A DNA stretch of 64,000 nucleotides from Halobacillus amylolyticus (GTDB lineage Bacteria > Bacillota > Bacilli > Bacillales > Halobacillaceae), in contig NZ_CP095075.1 of NCBI RefSeq assembly GCF_022921115.1, positions 3,236,001 to 3,300,000 on the forward strand, read 5' to 3'. Below, piece by piece: positions 35,828 through 47,732 of the stretch (the stretch's first letter is position 1; each line of letters opens with the position of its first letter). The notes under the pieces were generated by a model that made no database searches, was not told where the DNA came from, and was given only the letters and a program-made list of their open reading frames with translations. The translations under genes and the position numbers were made by a program.

Positions 35828-36967
35828 ATGAATTTCAAGCTTACAGAAGAACAAGAAATGCTTAGAAAAATGGTACGCGATTTCGCGAAAAATGAGGTCG
35901 AGCCAACAGCAGCTGAGCGTGATGAAGAAGAGCGTTTTGATCGTGAAATTTTTGACAAAATGGCGGAGCTTGGCTTGACCGGAATTCCATGGCCAGAAGA
36001 GTATGGCGGGATTGGGTCAGATTTTGTCAGTTACGTGATTGCCGTTGAGGAGCTGTCCCGTGTTTGTGCATCAACAGGGGTAACGCTATCCGCGCATATT
36101 TCTCTATGCAGCTGGCCAATTTATAAATTCGGAAATGAAGAGCAAAAGAAAACCTACCTCGCCCAGCTTGCTTCAGGCGAAAAGCTGGGAGCTTACGCGT
36201 TATCAGAGCCGGGAGCAGGCAGTGATGTCTCCTCAATGCGTACACAAGCGAAACTTGATGGCGACCATTACGTGTTAAATGGTAACAAAGTGTGGATCAC
36301 GAATGGCGGTGTCGGTGATATTTATATCGTTTTTGCCAAAACAAATCCGGATGCTGGCAGCAAAGGAGTTAGTGCCTTCATCGTTGAAAAAGGAACAGAA
36401 GGCTTTACGTTTGGGAAGAAGGAAAGAAAGCTCGGCATTCGTTCCTCTCCAACAACAGAACTGATTTTTGAAAATTGCAGGATTCCTAAAGAGAACTTGC
36501 TTGGTGAAGAGGGGCAAGGCTTTAAGATCGCAATGATGACACTTGACGGCGGCCGTAACGGGATTGCTGCTCAAGCACTTGGGATCGCTCAAGGAGCACT
36601 GGATGAATCGGTTAATTATGCAAAAGAGCGTGAACAATTTGGTAAGCCGATCGCCAAACATCAAGGGGTCTCCTTTAAGCTTGCTGACATGGCAACCGAA
36701 ATTGAAGCAGCCCGGCTATTAACCTACCAAGCGGCTTATTTAGAATCAGAAGGCCAGCCCTATGCGAAAGCGTCTGCGATGGCGAAATTGTTTGCCGGCG
36801 ATGCTGCCATGCGTATAACGGTTGAGGCTGTCCAAGTCCACGGCGGCTATGGTTATACGAAAGATTATCCAGTTGAACGTTATATGCGTGACGCGAAAAT
36901 TACGCAAATTTATGAAGGTACAAATGAAATCCAGCGTCTCGTTATCGGGCGTATGGTAACACAGTAA
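35828..36967 (+). CDS. Acyl-CoA dehydrogenase (second copy)
   Basis: A 379-residue acyl-CoA dehydrogenase, clearly paralogous to the one ending 15 bases upstream (shared [18 protein letters not shown] start, [41 protein letters not shown] end with the catalytic Glu). A tandem duplication followed by divergence is the simplest origin. GGGGATGG precedes the ATG. Electrons would pass to ETF and then to FadF. Position near fadF and icmF matches B. subtilis acdA by context. Confidence 0.94.
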   Translation: MNFKLTEEQEMLRKMVRDFAKNEVEPTAAERDEEERFDREIFDKMAELGLTGIPWPEEYGGIGSDFVSYVIAVEELSRVCASTGVTLSAHISLCSWPIYKFGNEEQKKTYLAQLASGEKLGAYALSEPGAGSDVSSMRTQAKLDGDHYVLNGNKVWITNGGVGDIYIVFAKTNPDAGSKGVSAFIVEKGTEGFTFGKKERKLGIRSSPTTELIFENCRIPKENLLGEEGQGFKIAMMTLDGGRNGIAAQALGIAQGALDESVNYAKEREQFGKPIAKHQGVSFKLADMATEIEAARLLTYQAAYLESEGQPYAKASAMAKLFAGDAAMRITVEAVQVHGGYGYTKDYPVERYMRDAKITQIYEGTNEIQRLVIGRMVTQ

Positions 36968-36988
36968 GAGAAAGGAAGGCCCATAGCA

Positions 36989-37921
36989 ATGCACCCTCTA
37001 GCTGAACGGATCAAAAAACAGGATATGCGGGCACTGGCACGGGCAATTTCAGTCGTGGAAAGTGACCATCCAGATAAACTGTCGTTAATGAGTGACATTT
37101 TTTCGATTAAAAAGAGTGCCCATTACATTGGAATCACAGGCTCTCCAGGGGCTGGGAAGAGCTCACTGATTAATCGTCTGCTCACCCATTTGAGAAACCA
37201 AGAGCTTACCGTTGCGGTCATTGCTGTTGACCCGACGAGTCCGTTTAGCGGTGGGTCGTTGCTCGGGGATCGTACGCGCATGAATCAGCATTTTCTCGAT
37301 CCAGGCATTTTCATACGCAGCATGGCAACGCGCGGAAGTTTAGGGGGTCTGGCGCGGGCGACGAAGGATGCGATACGTGTATGTGATGCCTATGGATTTG
37401 ATGTCATTTTAGTGGAAACGGTCGGGGTAGGCCAGTCAGAACTAGACATTATGAAGGTCGTTGATACGACAGGTCTAGTGCTGACACCGAATAGTGGCGA
37501 TGTCCTGCAAATCTTCAAGGCGGGGATTATGGAGATTGCTGATCTTTTTATTATCAATAAAGCGGATCTGCCTGGAGTCGTCAAATTAAAAGCGACCTTA
37601 GAGGAATACATGATGATCGCCGATCCTAAAGGCTGGCGGCCGCTCATCGTTCGAACAATTTCCACAGAGAACAAAGGGATGGAAGAACTTTGGGATGGGG
37701 TATCCCGCCACCGCACCTATTTATATGACACTGATCAAGGAGAGAAAAAACGCCGTCAGCAGCTTCAGCTTGAGGTCTATGAGTTGGTCCGTGAAGAAAT
37801 TTGGCGTGATGTGAGAGAGCATGTGGAGGATGATCAGGAGAAGCTGCGTGAAGTCAGCGATCCTGAAGCAGATCCATACAGGCTCGCACGCTCCTGGTAT
37901 CAACAATGGAAGGGTGACTGA
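36989..37921 (+). CDS. meaB: MeaB/ArgK-type G3E GTPase, mutase chaperone
   Basis: A 310-residue GTPase of the MeaB group, which gates cofactor loading and protects adenosylcobalamin-dependent acyl-CoA mutases. It has Walker A GITGSPGAGKSSLINRL (near residue 46-62), DPTSPFSGGSLLGDRTRM, the switch ETVGVGQSE, and the base-specific NKAD. AGGAAGG precedes the ATG. This operon also encodes IcmF, which carries its own GTPase domain, so a separate MeaB is unexpected and may serve another mutase. Confidence 0.92.
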   Translation: MHPLAERIKKQDMRALARAISVVESDHPDKLSLMSDIFSIKKSAHYIGITGSPGAGKSSLINRLLTHLRNQELTVAVIAVDPTSPFSGGSLLGDRTRMNQHFLDPGIFIRSMATRGSLGGLARATKDAIRVCDAYGFDVILVETVGVGQSELDIMKVVDTTGLVLTPNSGDVLQIFKAGIMEIADLFIINKADLPGVVKLKATLEEYMMIADPKGWRPLIVRTISTENKGMEELWDGVSRHRTYLYDTDQGEKKRRQQLQLEVYELVREEIWRDVREHVEDDQEKLREVSDPEADPYRLARSWYQQWKGD

Positions 37922-37923
37922 AC

Positions 37924-38553
37924 ATGACGAAAAACCAAGTACCCTCTTCAATAAAAGACGAAGCCCTCGTAGAGAAACGGCGTGAACAAATGGTCAAAGG
38001 AGCGGTAACCCTTTTTACGGAAAAAGGGTTCCACAAAACGACCACTCGTGAAATTGCCAAGGCTGCAGGGTTCAGTATCGGCACATTATATGAATATATT
38101 AGAAAAAAAGAAGACGTCTTGTTCCTTGTTTGTGATTCTATCTACGAACGAGTAAAGGAACGAATGGAAAGTTCAATTGATCAGAATGAAACGAGTATCG
38201 ACAACCTCGTTTGTGCTGTGCGTTCGTACTTTTCCCTGATGGACGATATGCAGGGGGAGGTTCTCGTTATGTACCAGGAGGTCAAATCATTATCAAAAGA
38301 TGCTCAAGACTATGTCCTGCAGAAGGAACGAGACATGGTCGCCATGTTAGAGAAAGTAATCATTAATAGTCTTCCTAATCAGCTGCCGGAAGAGGATACG
38401 GCACTGATCGCCAATAACATATTTGTTCAAGGGCAGATGTGGGGATTCAGACGGTGGATGCTGCAGCGCACGTTTACTTTGGAATCTTATACAGACAGAC
38501 AAATCCATTTGCTGCTTCAAGGGCTGAATGTTCCAAAGGCGAATTTATCTTAG
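37924..38553 (+). CDS. TetR family transcriptional regulator
   Basis: A 209-residue TetR-type repressor. The helix-turn-helix is VTLFTEKGFHKTTTREIAKAAGFSIGTLYEYIRKKEDVLFL (residues about 28-68). The C-terminal ligand domain is the all-helical TetR_C type. It sits two bases after meaB and 19 bases before icmF, so it is co-transcribed and probably represses its own operon in response to an acyl-CoA. Candidate operators are the dyads at 32485-32516 and around 32530. Confidence 0.93.
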   Translation: MTKNQVPSSIKDEALVEKRREQMVKGAVTLFTEKGFHKTTTREIAKAAGFSIGTLYEYIRKKEDVLFLVCDSIYERVKERMESSIDQNETSIDNLVCAVRSYFSLMDDMQGEVLVMYQEVKSLSKDAQDYVLQKERDMVAMLEKVIINSLPNQLPEEDTALIANNIFVQGQMWGFRRWMLQRTFTLESYTDRQIHLLLQGLNVPKANLS

Positions 38554-38572
38554 GTGAAGGAGGAGAGGTATA

Positions 38573-41500
38573 ATGGAACAACCGCACGTATATCAAGCGA
38601 AAAACCCGGTGCGATTTGTGACGTCATCGAGTCTTTTTGACGGCCACGATGCGTCGATTAATATTATGCGCAGAATTTTACAAGCAACTGGAGCTGAGGT
38701 CATCCACCTCGGACACAACCGCTCCGTAGAGGAAGTCGTCAATGCGGCTATTCAAGAGGACGCCCAAGGGATTGCCATCTCATCTTATCAAGGGGGCCAC
38801 GTCGAATACTTCAAATATATGGTCGATCTCTTGAGAGAAAAAGGGGCCGACCATATTCGAGTGTATGGCGGAGGTGGAGGTGTCATCCTTCCACGCGAGA
38901 TTAAAGAGCTCCACGAGTACGGTGTTGCCCGCGTGTTTTCACCGGAAGACGGCCGCGGCCTTGGCTTGCAGGGTATGATCAATACGATGATGGAGGAGTG
39001 CGATTTCCTTCCGCCGCTCAATGTAAAAGAAGCGGTCGCTGATTTGAAAAATGGCAGCCACCAGGCGATGGCACGCTTTATAACATATGTTGAGAATACG
39101 CCGAAGGAAGACCGTGAAGTCGTTGCAGCATTCGAAACTGCCGTAGAAGATACGACAGAAAAAACGATACCGGTCCTCGGTATTACCGGCACAGGTGGGG
39201 CAGGAAAAAGTTCATTGACAGACGAATTGATCCGCCGCTTCATTCATGAAGTGCCTGATAAGAAGATCGCTATCCTGTCTGTTGACCCGACGAAAAAGAA
39301 AACAGGGGGCGCTTTGCTTGGTGACCGTATTCGCATGAACGCGATTTTTAACCCGCGTGTTTATATGCGTTCGCTGGCTACACGTGATGCCAGCTCTGAG
39401 GTATCGAAGTCGATTGAAGAAGCGATCCAAGTCGTCAAGGCAGCAGGGGTTGATTTTGTTATCGTTGAAACGAGTGGGATTGGTCAAGGGGATGCGGCAA
39501 TCACCGACATTACTGATCTATCGATGTATGTGATGACAGCAGAATTCGGTGCCCCTTCCCAGCTTGAGAAGATCGATATGATTGATTTTGCTGATTTTAT
39601 CGTGATTAATAAATTTGAACAAAAAGGCTCGGAGGATGCACTTTCACAAGTACGGAAGCAATATGAACGCAGTCACATGCTGTTTCATCAAGATGCGACG
39701 AAGTTCCCTGTTTACGGTACGATCGCCAGTCAATTCAATGATCCGGGTACGAATACATTGTTTGCCGGTATCATCGATAAACTAAATGAAGATTATGCCT
39801 GGCAGGATGACACATCATTTGAACGTGTCGATAAAGTAGAAAAACAGAACGTGATCATTCCAAATGAACAAAAGCAGTATTTGCGTGATATTTCGCTTGC
39901 TGTCCGTGACTATCATAAACATACGAATGATCAAGCAGATCAGGCCCGTAAGCTTTACCAGCTCAATGGAACTCTTGAGATGCTCGGAGACGATGAACAA
40001 AAAGCAAGTATCGAACGTCTGATAGAAGATTATGAACGTAGGCTTGACCGTGAGTCGAGCGAAAAACTTGGGGACTGGGATGATCTGCACGAGCGCTACA
40101 GCGGAGAAACCTACACATTTAAAGTCCGTGATAAAGAAATTACCATGGACCTGACGACAGAAAGCCTTTCCGGAATTAAAGTGCCTAAGGTAGCATTACC
40201 TCATTATAGCGACTGGGGTGATCGGTTAACTTGGTTGCTGCGTGAAAATGTACCAGGAGCCTTCCCATTTACGGCCGGTGTTTTTCCGTTTAAGCGAAAA
40301 GGGGAGGATCCGAAGCGTCAGTTTGCTGGTGAAGGAACACCTGAGCGTACCAATCGCCGCTTTCATTATCTTTCAGAAGGTGATGATGCCAAACGTCTAA
40401 GCACAGCTTTTGACTCGGTTACGCTATATGGGGAAGACCCAGATGAGCGTCCTGATATTTACGGAAAAGTTGGCGAGAGCGGTGTCAACATTTGTACACT
40501 TGAGGACATGAAGAAGCTGTATGATGGGTTTGACCTCGTTGACCCGACAACGTCTGTATCAATGACGATCAATGGTCCGGCTCCGATCATTCTGGCGATG
40601 TTTTTCAATACCGCGATTGACCAGCAGCTGAATAAGTTTAAGGAGGAAAATGGTCGCGAACCGAATGCAGATGAAGCGTCGAAAATTAAAGAAGATACGA
40701 TTCATGTCGTACGCGGAACGGTTCAGGCGGATATTTTAAAAGAGGACCAGGGACAGAATACGTGTATTTTCTCAACAGAATTTGCATTGAGGATGATGGG
40801 CGATATTCAACAATACTTTATCGATCATGAAGTCCGCAACTACTATTCTGTATCGATTTCCGGCTACCATATTGCTGAAGCTGGGGCGAACCCGATTACA
40901 CAGCTTGCTTTTACATTGGCAAACGGGTTCACTTACGTGGAGTACTATTTAAGCCGCGGCATGGACATTAACAAATTTGCACCAAACCTGTCGTTCTTTT
41001 TCTCAAACGGCCTTGATCCAGAATACACCGTACTTGGCCGCGTAGCCCGCAGAATTTGGGCGATTGTGATGAAAAATAAATACGGTGCCAATGAACGCAG
41101 TCAGAAGCTGAAGTACCATATTCAAACATCCGGCCGTTCTCTGCACGCACAGGAAATCGACTTTAACGATATTAGAACGACATTGCAAGCCTTGATTGCC
41201 ATCCAGGATAATTGTAACTCTCTGCACACAAACTCTTATGATGAGGCAATCACAACACCAACCGAGGAATCTGTTCGACGTGCGATGGCGATTCAAATGA
41301 TCATCAGCAAAGAATTCGGCTTAACAAAAAACGAAAACTCCCAGCAAGGCGCGTACATTATTCGTGAACTGACTGATTTAGTTGAGGAAGCCGTTTTACA
41401 GGAGTTTGAACGGATGAACGACCGCGGTGGTGTGCTTGGCGCGATGGAACGTCAATATCAGCGTGGTAAAATTCAAGAGGAATCGCTTTACTATGAAGGC

Positions 41501-41818
41501 AAAAAGCATTCTGGTGAACTGCCGATTATCGGCGTAAACACCTACTTGAACCCGAACCCACTGACAGAGGACGATATCAATTCAATGGATATTGCTCGTG
41601 CAGACAAAGAAGAGAAAGAGCACCAAATCACAGAACTACGTAACTTCCAGCGGACGAATGAAGCGAAAACAGCTGATGCTCTCAAACGTTTGCAAGAGAC
41701 AGCAAGCGGTGGAGGCAACATTTTTGCTGAATTGATGGAAACGGTAAAAGTAGCCAGCCTCGGGCAAATTACCAATGCTCTGTATGCAGTAGGCGGACAA
41801 TATCGACGTAATATGTAA
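38573..41818 (+). CDS. icmF: Fused isobutyryl-CoA mutase IcmF
   Basis: IcmF interconverts isobutyryl-CoA and n-butyryl-CoA (or related branched acyl-CoAs) using adenosylcobalamin. The 1081-residue fusion has an N-terminal B12-binding domain ([10 protein letters not shown] with the Co-ligating His, [17 protein letters not shown]), a central MeaB-like GTPase ([17 protein letters not shown], Walker A near residue 207; NKFE), and a C-terminal TIM-barrel mutase ([18 protein letters not shown]). GGAGGAGAGG precedes the ATG. It ends the acyl-CoA operon and links valine/branched acid carbon to the straight-chain steps upstream. Confidence 0.96.
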   Translation: MEQPHVYQAKNPVRFVTSSSLFDGHDASINIMRRILQATGAEVIHLGHNRSVEEVVNAAIQEDAQGIAISSYQGGHVEYFKYMVDLLREKGADHIRVYGGGGGVILPREIKELHEYGVARVFSPEDGRGLGLQGMINTMMEECDFLPPLNVKEAVADLKNGSHQAMARFITYVENTPKEDREVVAAFETAVEDTTEKTIPVLGITGTGGAGKSSLTDELIRRFIHEVPDKKIAILSVDPTKKKTGGALLGDRIRMNAIFNPRVYMRSLATRDASSEVSKSIEEAIQVVKAAGVDFVIVETSGIGQGDAAITDITDLSMYVMTAEFGAPSQLEKIDMIDFADFIVINKFEQKGSEDALSQVRKQYERSHMLFHQDATKFPVYGTIASQFNDPGTNTLFAGIIDKLNEDYAWQDDTSFERVDKVEKQNVIIPNEQKQYLRDISLAVRDYHKHTNDQADQARKLYQLNGTLEMLGDDEQKASIERLIEDYERRLDRESSEKLGDWDDLHERYSGETYTFKVRDKEITMDLTTESLSGIKVPKVALPHYSDWGDRLTWLLRENVPGAFPFTAGVFPFKRKGEDPKRQFAGEGTPERTNRRFHYLSEGDDAKRLSTAFDSVTLYGEDPDERPDIYGKVGESGVNICTLEDMKKLYDGFDLVDPTTSVSMTINGPAPIILAMFFNTAIDQQLNKFKEENGREPNADEASKIKEDTIHVVRGTVQADILKEDQGQNTCIFSTEFALRMMGDIQQYFIDHEVRNYYSVSISGYHIAEAGANPITQLAFTLANGFTYVEYYLSRGMDINKFAPNLSFFFSNGLDPEYTVLGRVARRIWAIVMKNKYGANERSQKLKYHIQTSGRSLHAQEIDFNDIRTTLQALIAIQDNCNSLHTNSYDEAITTPTEESVRRAMAIQMIISKEFGLTKNENSQQGAYIIRELTDLVEEAVLQEFERMNDRGGVLGAMERQYQRGKIQEESLYYEGKKHSGELPIIGVNTYLNPNPLTEDDINSMDIARADKEEKEHQITELRNFQRTNEAKTADALKRLQETASGGGNIFAELMETVKVASLGQITNALYAVGGQYRRNM

Positions 41819-41822
41819 GTAG

Positions 41823-41915
41823 AAAAGCGGAAAAGCCCGTTTAGCCCCGTACGCATAAGACAAGCGGCGCAGTGAAAAAGGATTCAAGGAAGTTCGGTTT
41901 TAGCCGAACATCCTC
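41823..41915 (+). repeat. Partial modular palindrome (left half)
   Basis: Begins GAAAAGCGGAAAAGCCC and contains CGCATAAGACAAGCGGCGCAG, like the left arms at 51440, 51560 and 55156, then AAGGATTCAAGGAAGTTCGG and a small AGTTCGG-TTTTAG-CCGAAC hairpin. The matching right arm is missing. Confidence 0.65.
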
Positions 41916-41929
41916 TAAACAGCAAGCCT

Positions 41930-42010
41930 CCTCAGGCGAAGCCTTCCGGGGTCTCGCCTCGCTCCTTCTCCCGCGGGAGTCTCGCCGTTTTCCCACCCAC
42001 CTGTTTTGTG
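41930..42010 (-). repeat. Bacillaceae GACTCC(C/T)GCGGGA repeat
   Basis: Read on the reverse strand: GAGACTCCCGCGGGAGAAGG, then GCGAGACCCCGGAAGGC and GAGGAGGCTT. This is the GC-rich intergenic repeat common in Bacillus relatives. Further versions are at 43929-44040 and 56700-56790. Confidence 0.6.
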
Positions 42011-42419
42011 ATGAACGGAGCCATTCGTATTCCGAAAGAGTCTCTCAGAGGGCTTCATCCATCATGATGTGGCATAATAACCGTGTCACAGAGAGATTTT
42101 CAGCTCTCTGATAGGAAGTTCTTCTGTCGTTTTGGGTACTGTGAATCTGTAATGTTTCCGTTCTTCTCACAAACACAAGGAGGTCCGGTAAATTGCGACA
42201 CTCCCTCCGGAAATATTGATACATCAAGGGTTATAAGCTATTTTTATCTATCAAAAAATTTTTTTGCACGCCACTCACCAATCAGTTTATTCCTTTTCCT
42301 CAAATTTAAGGGAGTTACGGTTACGCGTTGCGTTCCCTAAATGGAGTAGGGTTCCGTTTTGTATAAATCGATGCATCTTGGATCTCTGCTTTCTTATGAG
42401 GACGTACCCTCCCATGTCT

Positions 42420-42562
42420 CTTGGCGTCGTGCGCCTACATTCCTTCGTTCGGTCTCATCATAAGGCAGAGGCCGGCCTATTTCTCCTGTTTAGACTCGTA
42501 GTCTCCCGTCTCGCCTGGCGCCAGCTTCTCCGTGTCATCTTATGAGTTGGGAATGTGTTTGA
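42420..42562 (-). ncRNA. Structured region 3' of IS110 transposase (candidate guide RNA)
   Basis: This non-coding stretch just beyond the transposase stop packs several short palindromes into 110 bases: GGCG-TCGTG-CGCC near 42423, AGGCCGGCCT at 42469-42478, AGACT-CGT-AGTCT at 42492-42504 and CTGGCGCCAG at 42515-42524, plus a repeated TCTTATGAG. IS110-group elements encode a structured guide (bridge/seek) RNA beside the transposase, downstream in the IS1111 subgroup. The boundaries and strand are inferred. Confidence 0.4.
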
Positions 42563-43840
42563 TCACGCGGCCTGTTTGAGGCAGTGAAGGTCCTGCTTCA
42601 TTCGGTCCTCATTGAAATGAACCTGGTGATTCGATAAACCAAAAAAGATTTTTAACAGTTTTCCGCAAAGTACAACCATAGCTTCCTTTTTCTTCAAAGG
42701 ATTTATGGAGCGAGTGATATAGTATTGATACAACTCCTGAAATATGCTGTTATTTTGAAGCAGCGGTAAAATGGCGCGATAAAGAAGGTTCCTGAGCCGT
42801 TTCCTTCCACGTTTGGAAATCTTCTTCTGTCCCTGGTGTTTTCCAGAAGAGTTCTCACGCAGCGTTAACCCCGCTAATTTAATGAGTTGGCGTGGGTGGT
42901 TGTACTGCTTAAGAGATCCGGTCTCCGCGATCAAGTCAATGACCGTATTCTTTCCAATGCCGGGAATGGATACAAGGTATTCGTATTCCTCAAGTTGTGT
43001 AGCCAGCTCCTCCAATCGGATATTGATGTCCTGTAATCGACGTTCGACAAGGAGGAATTGGTCTACAAGGGTGGCGATTTCAAATCGTGCCATCTCTATC
43101 CCTTCCGTAAGCCCAATGGATGCTTCGGCTGTACGCTTCATCTTTCGAATCGTACTCTTCGCGGGTGATCGTATGTCCGCCTTTTCCCTGTAGATCAGCG
43201 CCAGTTCTTCTACTTCTTGATGGAGAAGATCTTCCGGTAATGGCGTGTGCTTTAAGATCGCACAGGCCAACTGTCCAAAGCCTTTAATGACGGTTTTAAA
43301 TTCCGGGAAGTATTGGTCTAACCACCTCGTCATCTGGTTTTTCAGACGTGCGTGTTCCTCTTTGAGTTTCCATCGCATGGACGAACCGTTTCTCAGTTCA
43401 GCTTCCACACCCTCTGGAATCCTAGGATAGCTAAAGTTCCCGCCTACCATGAGTTTCGAGATGAGACGCGAATCCTTTTTATCATTTTTTGTTTGAAGAT
43501 TATCATCAAATTCTTTAGATTTTTTTACATGCATGGGATTGACGACCACGAAGGGAATATTCGATTCCATCAGGAAGGAAGCTAAATTCATCCAGTAATG
43601 GCCTGTGGGTTCAAAGCCGATGAGAACACTGCTCTTCTCATGCCGTCGAAGCCATTCATTCAACTGTTTGCGAAAGTCTTCAAACCCTTCCAAGCTCTGT
43701 TTGAAACCTATGGGACCTTGTAATTCGCGTCCGCGGTCATCTAACGCGCATGCATAGTGAGTTTTCTTAGCGATATCGATACCGATCACTAAGGACTCTT
43801 CGGTGATTTGATTTATTCGTTCATTCCTATTATGATTCAA
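42563..43840 (-). mobile_element. IS110-family transposase and element core
   Basis: A 425-residue intact transposase of the IS110/IS1111 family, which uses a RuvC-like DEDD active site. The N-terminal domain has VIGIDIAKKTHYACALDD (first Asp), LIGFEPTGHYW (Glu) and KNDKKDSRLISKL (Asp pair). The C-terminal domain has LVSIPGIGKNTVIDLIAETG, AGLTLRENSSGKHQGQKKISKRGRKRLR and a Ser-containing segment typical of the family. No frameshift is present, so the copy may be active. Terminal repeats were not found, as expected, and the exact ends are unknown; the element probably lies within 41.9-44.1 kb, between two GC-rich repeats. Confidence 0.92.
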
Positions 43841-43928
43841 GGGGAAGTCCTCCTTTTGATGTTTGTATTTGGTTGTACAAATGCATCATAACGGAGGGCT
43901 TTTTTTTATGCAAGAACCTCTATTCTAA

Positions 43929-44040
43929 ATCCCACAGGAATCTCCTGTGGGATGAACATGACAGGTGAGGCCCCGGAGGACGGAGTCCGAGGAGACTCAG
44001 CGCATGCCCACGGAAAGCGAGTGATTTCCCGGACCTCCTT
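43929..44040 (+). repeat. Hairpin plus Bacillaceae GC-rich repeat
   Basis: A perfect ATCCCACAGGA hairpin (43929-43953) is followed by CATGACAGGTGAGGCCCCGG and GAGGAGACTCAGC, ending CCCACGGAAAGCGAGTG. This is another version of the Bacillaceae intergenic repeat, here close to the right side of the IS110 copy. Confidence 0.6.
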
Positions 44041-44310
44041 CTCTATCCAAGGAAACGGAAACATATCTCGAGATCGAGTCTTCCAGATTACTGCCCTTAA
44101 CCTAATAAAAATGATTTCAAGTTTCCTACTTGACTAGATTTGGGGAGGTGCTTCCTTTTTTGCGTTTTGAATCCCTTGGGCAGAAGGGGCTTAAATTATG
44201 AAATTGATTCATACAGTAAAAAAAGCGGAAAATAGAACCCAGCCTCTTAAACCGGGCTGGATTTTTAACGTTATTGAAGAGTGGATCTATGTAATGAAGT
44301 GAAAAATGGC

Positions 44311-44430
44311 TAAATATGCATATATTCTATATTTCGTGCAATTAATCAGAATTTCATGCAATTATCCTTGAATATGTGCAATTATTGAGGATTTCGTGCA
44401 ATTATTCAAAAATATGTGCAATTACGGCTA
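44311..44430. repeat. 20-bp phased degenerate array (GCAATTA type), locus B
   Basis: GCA of the core (T)GTGCAATTA falls at 44318, 44338, 44358, 44378, 44398 and 44418, an exact 20-base step over six units. The bases between cores alternate between ATTTC and AATAT before the TGCA. It lies beyond the IS110 region and before a leftward small gene. Confidence 0.9.
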
Positions 44431-44535
44431 GTCACCAGTTTTTAAAGGAGTCAAATTATGATGACATTCGGCAGAGGAGATCTAGCATAATAGAAGAAAG
44501 AAAAATCAGCCCTGCCTAAGCAGGACTGACCTTGT

Positions 44536-44853
44536 TTAATGACCGCCGCCGACGCTGTCTTCGTCATGGGCTTGGTTAATTTGTACGATATATGGATGGG
44601 TATTCCCGTACCACTCATAAGAGATGTCATAGCTTTCACCAGATGTCAGCACCATCCAGGTATTCGTATCTTTCACGTGAAGCTGCTGATCATCGACAGT
44701 TATAAAATAGCCTTTTTCTCCATGAGTCTTTTCGGTAATCGTCGCTTCAGTTAAGTGTTTCTCGTGAATGATTCCATAGTTTGTGAATGCCCATGTACCA
44801 AGTCCAACAACTATAATAATTAGTATGATCCAGTCAAAAGGGTGTGTCTTCAT
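44536..44853 (-). CDS. Hypothetical single-helix membrane protein
   Basis: A 105-residue protein with one N-terminal membrane helix (residues about 9-27, WIILIIIVVGLGTWAFTNYG) and an outside domain of about 75 residues, ending in a His/Gly tail (EDSVGGGH). The middle (GEKGYFITVDDQQLHVKDTNTW) looks like a small beta domain. Two starts are possible; ATG 44853 has GGAG seven bases upstream. I do not recognise the family. It is divergent from rpoE, sharing a 290-base region with the repeated hairpin. Confidence 0.65.
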   Translation of the reverse strand: MKTHPFDWIILIIIVVGLGTWAFTNYGIIHEKHLTEATITEKTHGEKGYFITVDDQQLHVKDTNTWMVLTSGESYDISYEWYGNTHPYIVQINQAHDEDSVGGGH

Positions 44854-44940
44854 ATCGTCTCTCCTTTTCATACTCTCTCCTGTTATTTTACGACAAAAAA
44901 TGGAGAACACCAAATGAGAATGCTTTCTTATATGGTGTTT

Positions 44941-44987
44941 TCTTCCACCTCAGGTCATCCAGAATCTGGATGACCTGAGGTGGAAGA
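44941..44987. repeat. Perfect hairpin, copy 2 (same arms as 21032)
   Basis: The same 19-base arms as at 21032-21075 surround a different loop (GAATC), with the pairing extended outward by TCT/AGA and further T/A pairs. It lies in the divergent region between the small membrane protein gene and rpoE, so it is not simply a 3' terminator here. Confidence 0.9.
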
Positions 44988-45036
44988 AAAAGGGTAGTGG
45001 ATGTAGGTGTTTGTCTGCCTTTTTCTTATGGATGAT

Positions 45037-45065
45037 TTGATTTTTGTTAAGGCTGACCATATAAT
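45037..45065 (+). promoter_or_regulatory. SigA-type promoter of rpoE
   Basis: TTGATT and TATAAT are separated by 17 bases, about 80 bases before the rpoE start. Confidence 0.75.
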
Positions 45066-45144
45066 GGATGGTATGATTAAATGTGATCCGTATGCCTATG
45101 ATGTAATTAATAGATCATTTGATGAGTAAAGGAGTGCTTTGAAG

Positions 45145-45699
45145 GTGAGTGTAAAGGAACTGAGTAAAGAGCAAGTAGAGGAAATATCAATGATTGAACT
45201 AGCAACAATGATCCTTGAGGATAAGAGAGAAGCGATCGATTTTAACGAAGTTTTCGAGCGTATTGCTTCATTGAAAGGATTCAATGAGAAACAGAAGGAA
45301 GAATACATCGCCCAGTTCTATACAGATTTAAATGTAGACGGTCAATTTATGACGATAGGAACAAATAGATGGGGCCTAAGAAGTTGGTATCCTGTAGAAC
45401 AAATGGAAGAGGAAATTGCCAACCTTCCACAGAAACGTAAAAAGAAAAAGAAGAAAAAGAAACCATCTAAATTACTTGAAGATGAATTAGGTGAGTCTGG
45501 CTACGATGATAGCGGTGACGATGATGATGACCTGGAAGAGGATATTGAATTGACTGATGAGGACCTTGATCTAGGTGATGATGACGAAGATGATGACGAA
45601 GGTGACTATGAGGATGACGACTTAGATGAAGAGGAAGAAGAAATGGTTGAAGACGACGTCAGCTTCGTTGGTGATGATGACGAGAAAGATAAATCCTAA
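45145..45699 (+). CDS. rpoE: RNA polymerase delta subunit
   Basis: Delta is the Gram-positive RNA polymerase subunit that speeds recycling and raises sensitivity to the initiating NTP. The 184-residue product has the folded N-terminal domain (ELATMILEDKREAIDFNEVFERI, IAQFYTDLNVDGQFMTIG, WGLRSWYPVEQ) and a disordered tail that starts with a run of lysines (residues about 95-106) and turns into an almost pure Asp/Glu stretch to the end. GTG 45145 is ten bases after AAAGGAG; TTG 45139 is an alternative. It lies before pyrG, as in B. subtilis. Confidence 0.93.
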   Translation: MSVKELSKEQVEEISMIELATMILEDKREAIDFNEVFERIASLKGFNEKQKEEYIAQFYTDLNVDGQFMTIGTNRWGLRSWYPVEQMEEEIANLPQKRKKKKKKKKPSKLLEDELGESGYDDSGDDDDDLEEDIELTDEDLDLGDDDEDDDEGDYEDDDLDEEEEEMVEDDVSFVGDDDEKDKS

Positions 45700-45701
45700 G
45701 G

Positions 45702-45797
45702 TTGACTTTCAAAGTCCGAATGAGTAGTATTTTACTTGGGCTCTTTAAATTTTGATTAACATTCAAAAACGCTCCCCTTATTGGGGGCGTTTTTTTT
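45702..45797 (+). promoter_or_regulatory. pyrG promoter and CTP-sensing leader attenuator
   Basis: TTGACT (45702-45707) and TAGTAT (45725-45730) are 17 bases apart, and seven bases later the transcript would start GGGCTC at 45738. Thirty bases on lies the terminator AACGCTCCCC-TTATT-GGGGGCGTT followed by eight Ts. In B. subtilis, low CTP makes polymerase add extra G residues to this GGGC start; the poly-G pairs with the C/U-rich arm and blocks termination. All parts are present here. Confidence 0.88.
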
Positions 45798-45815
45798 ATT
45801 TTTTCACCACCCTGA

Positions 45816-47465
<1,650 letters not shown>

Positions 47466-47474
47466 ATGATAAAG

Positions 47475-47502
47475 AGGCAGGCTTTACGGCTTGCCTTTTT
47501 AT
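47475..47502 (+). terminator. Terminator of pyrG
   Basis: AGGCAGGC and GCTTGCCT (one G-U pair) surround TTTACG and are followed by TTTTTAT, nine bases after the stop. Confidence 0.75.
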
Positions 47503-47732
47503 ATAAAGACTTGTTATTTACCAAAAATTGCAGGAGTTTGCGAGTTGATATAGAAGATATAAGACTAGAGAAGGAAAAAGGTATGGGCATGCAGATAGTA
47601 AAAGATGGTGGCCTCCCAATAGACACACCATAACAAATGGCTTTTTGGACCGGGACTCTTTAGAAGAAGTTGTTTGATTCTAAGCAAGTGTCGAGGCAGC
47701 TAACACTAGAAAAAGAAGGGCTGTGACAACCT

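Noticed and set aside
41872..42545. Forward-strand frames of 79-93 codons left of the IS110 transposase
   Set aside because: They lie in GC-rich repeat and structured non-coding DNA, without ribosome sites or protein-like composition.
44311..44430. CRISPR array
   Set aside because: Units are only 20 bp, cores are short and degenerate, there are no unique spacers of constant length and no cas genes.
45425..45699. Lysine run and Asp/Glu-rich tail of rpoE as an anomaly
   Set aside because: A basic patch followed by an acidic disordered tail is normal for the delta subunit.
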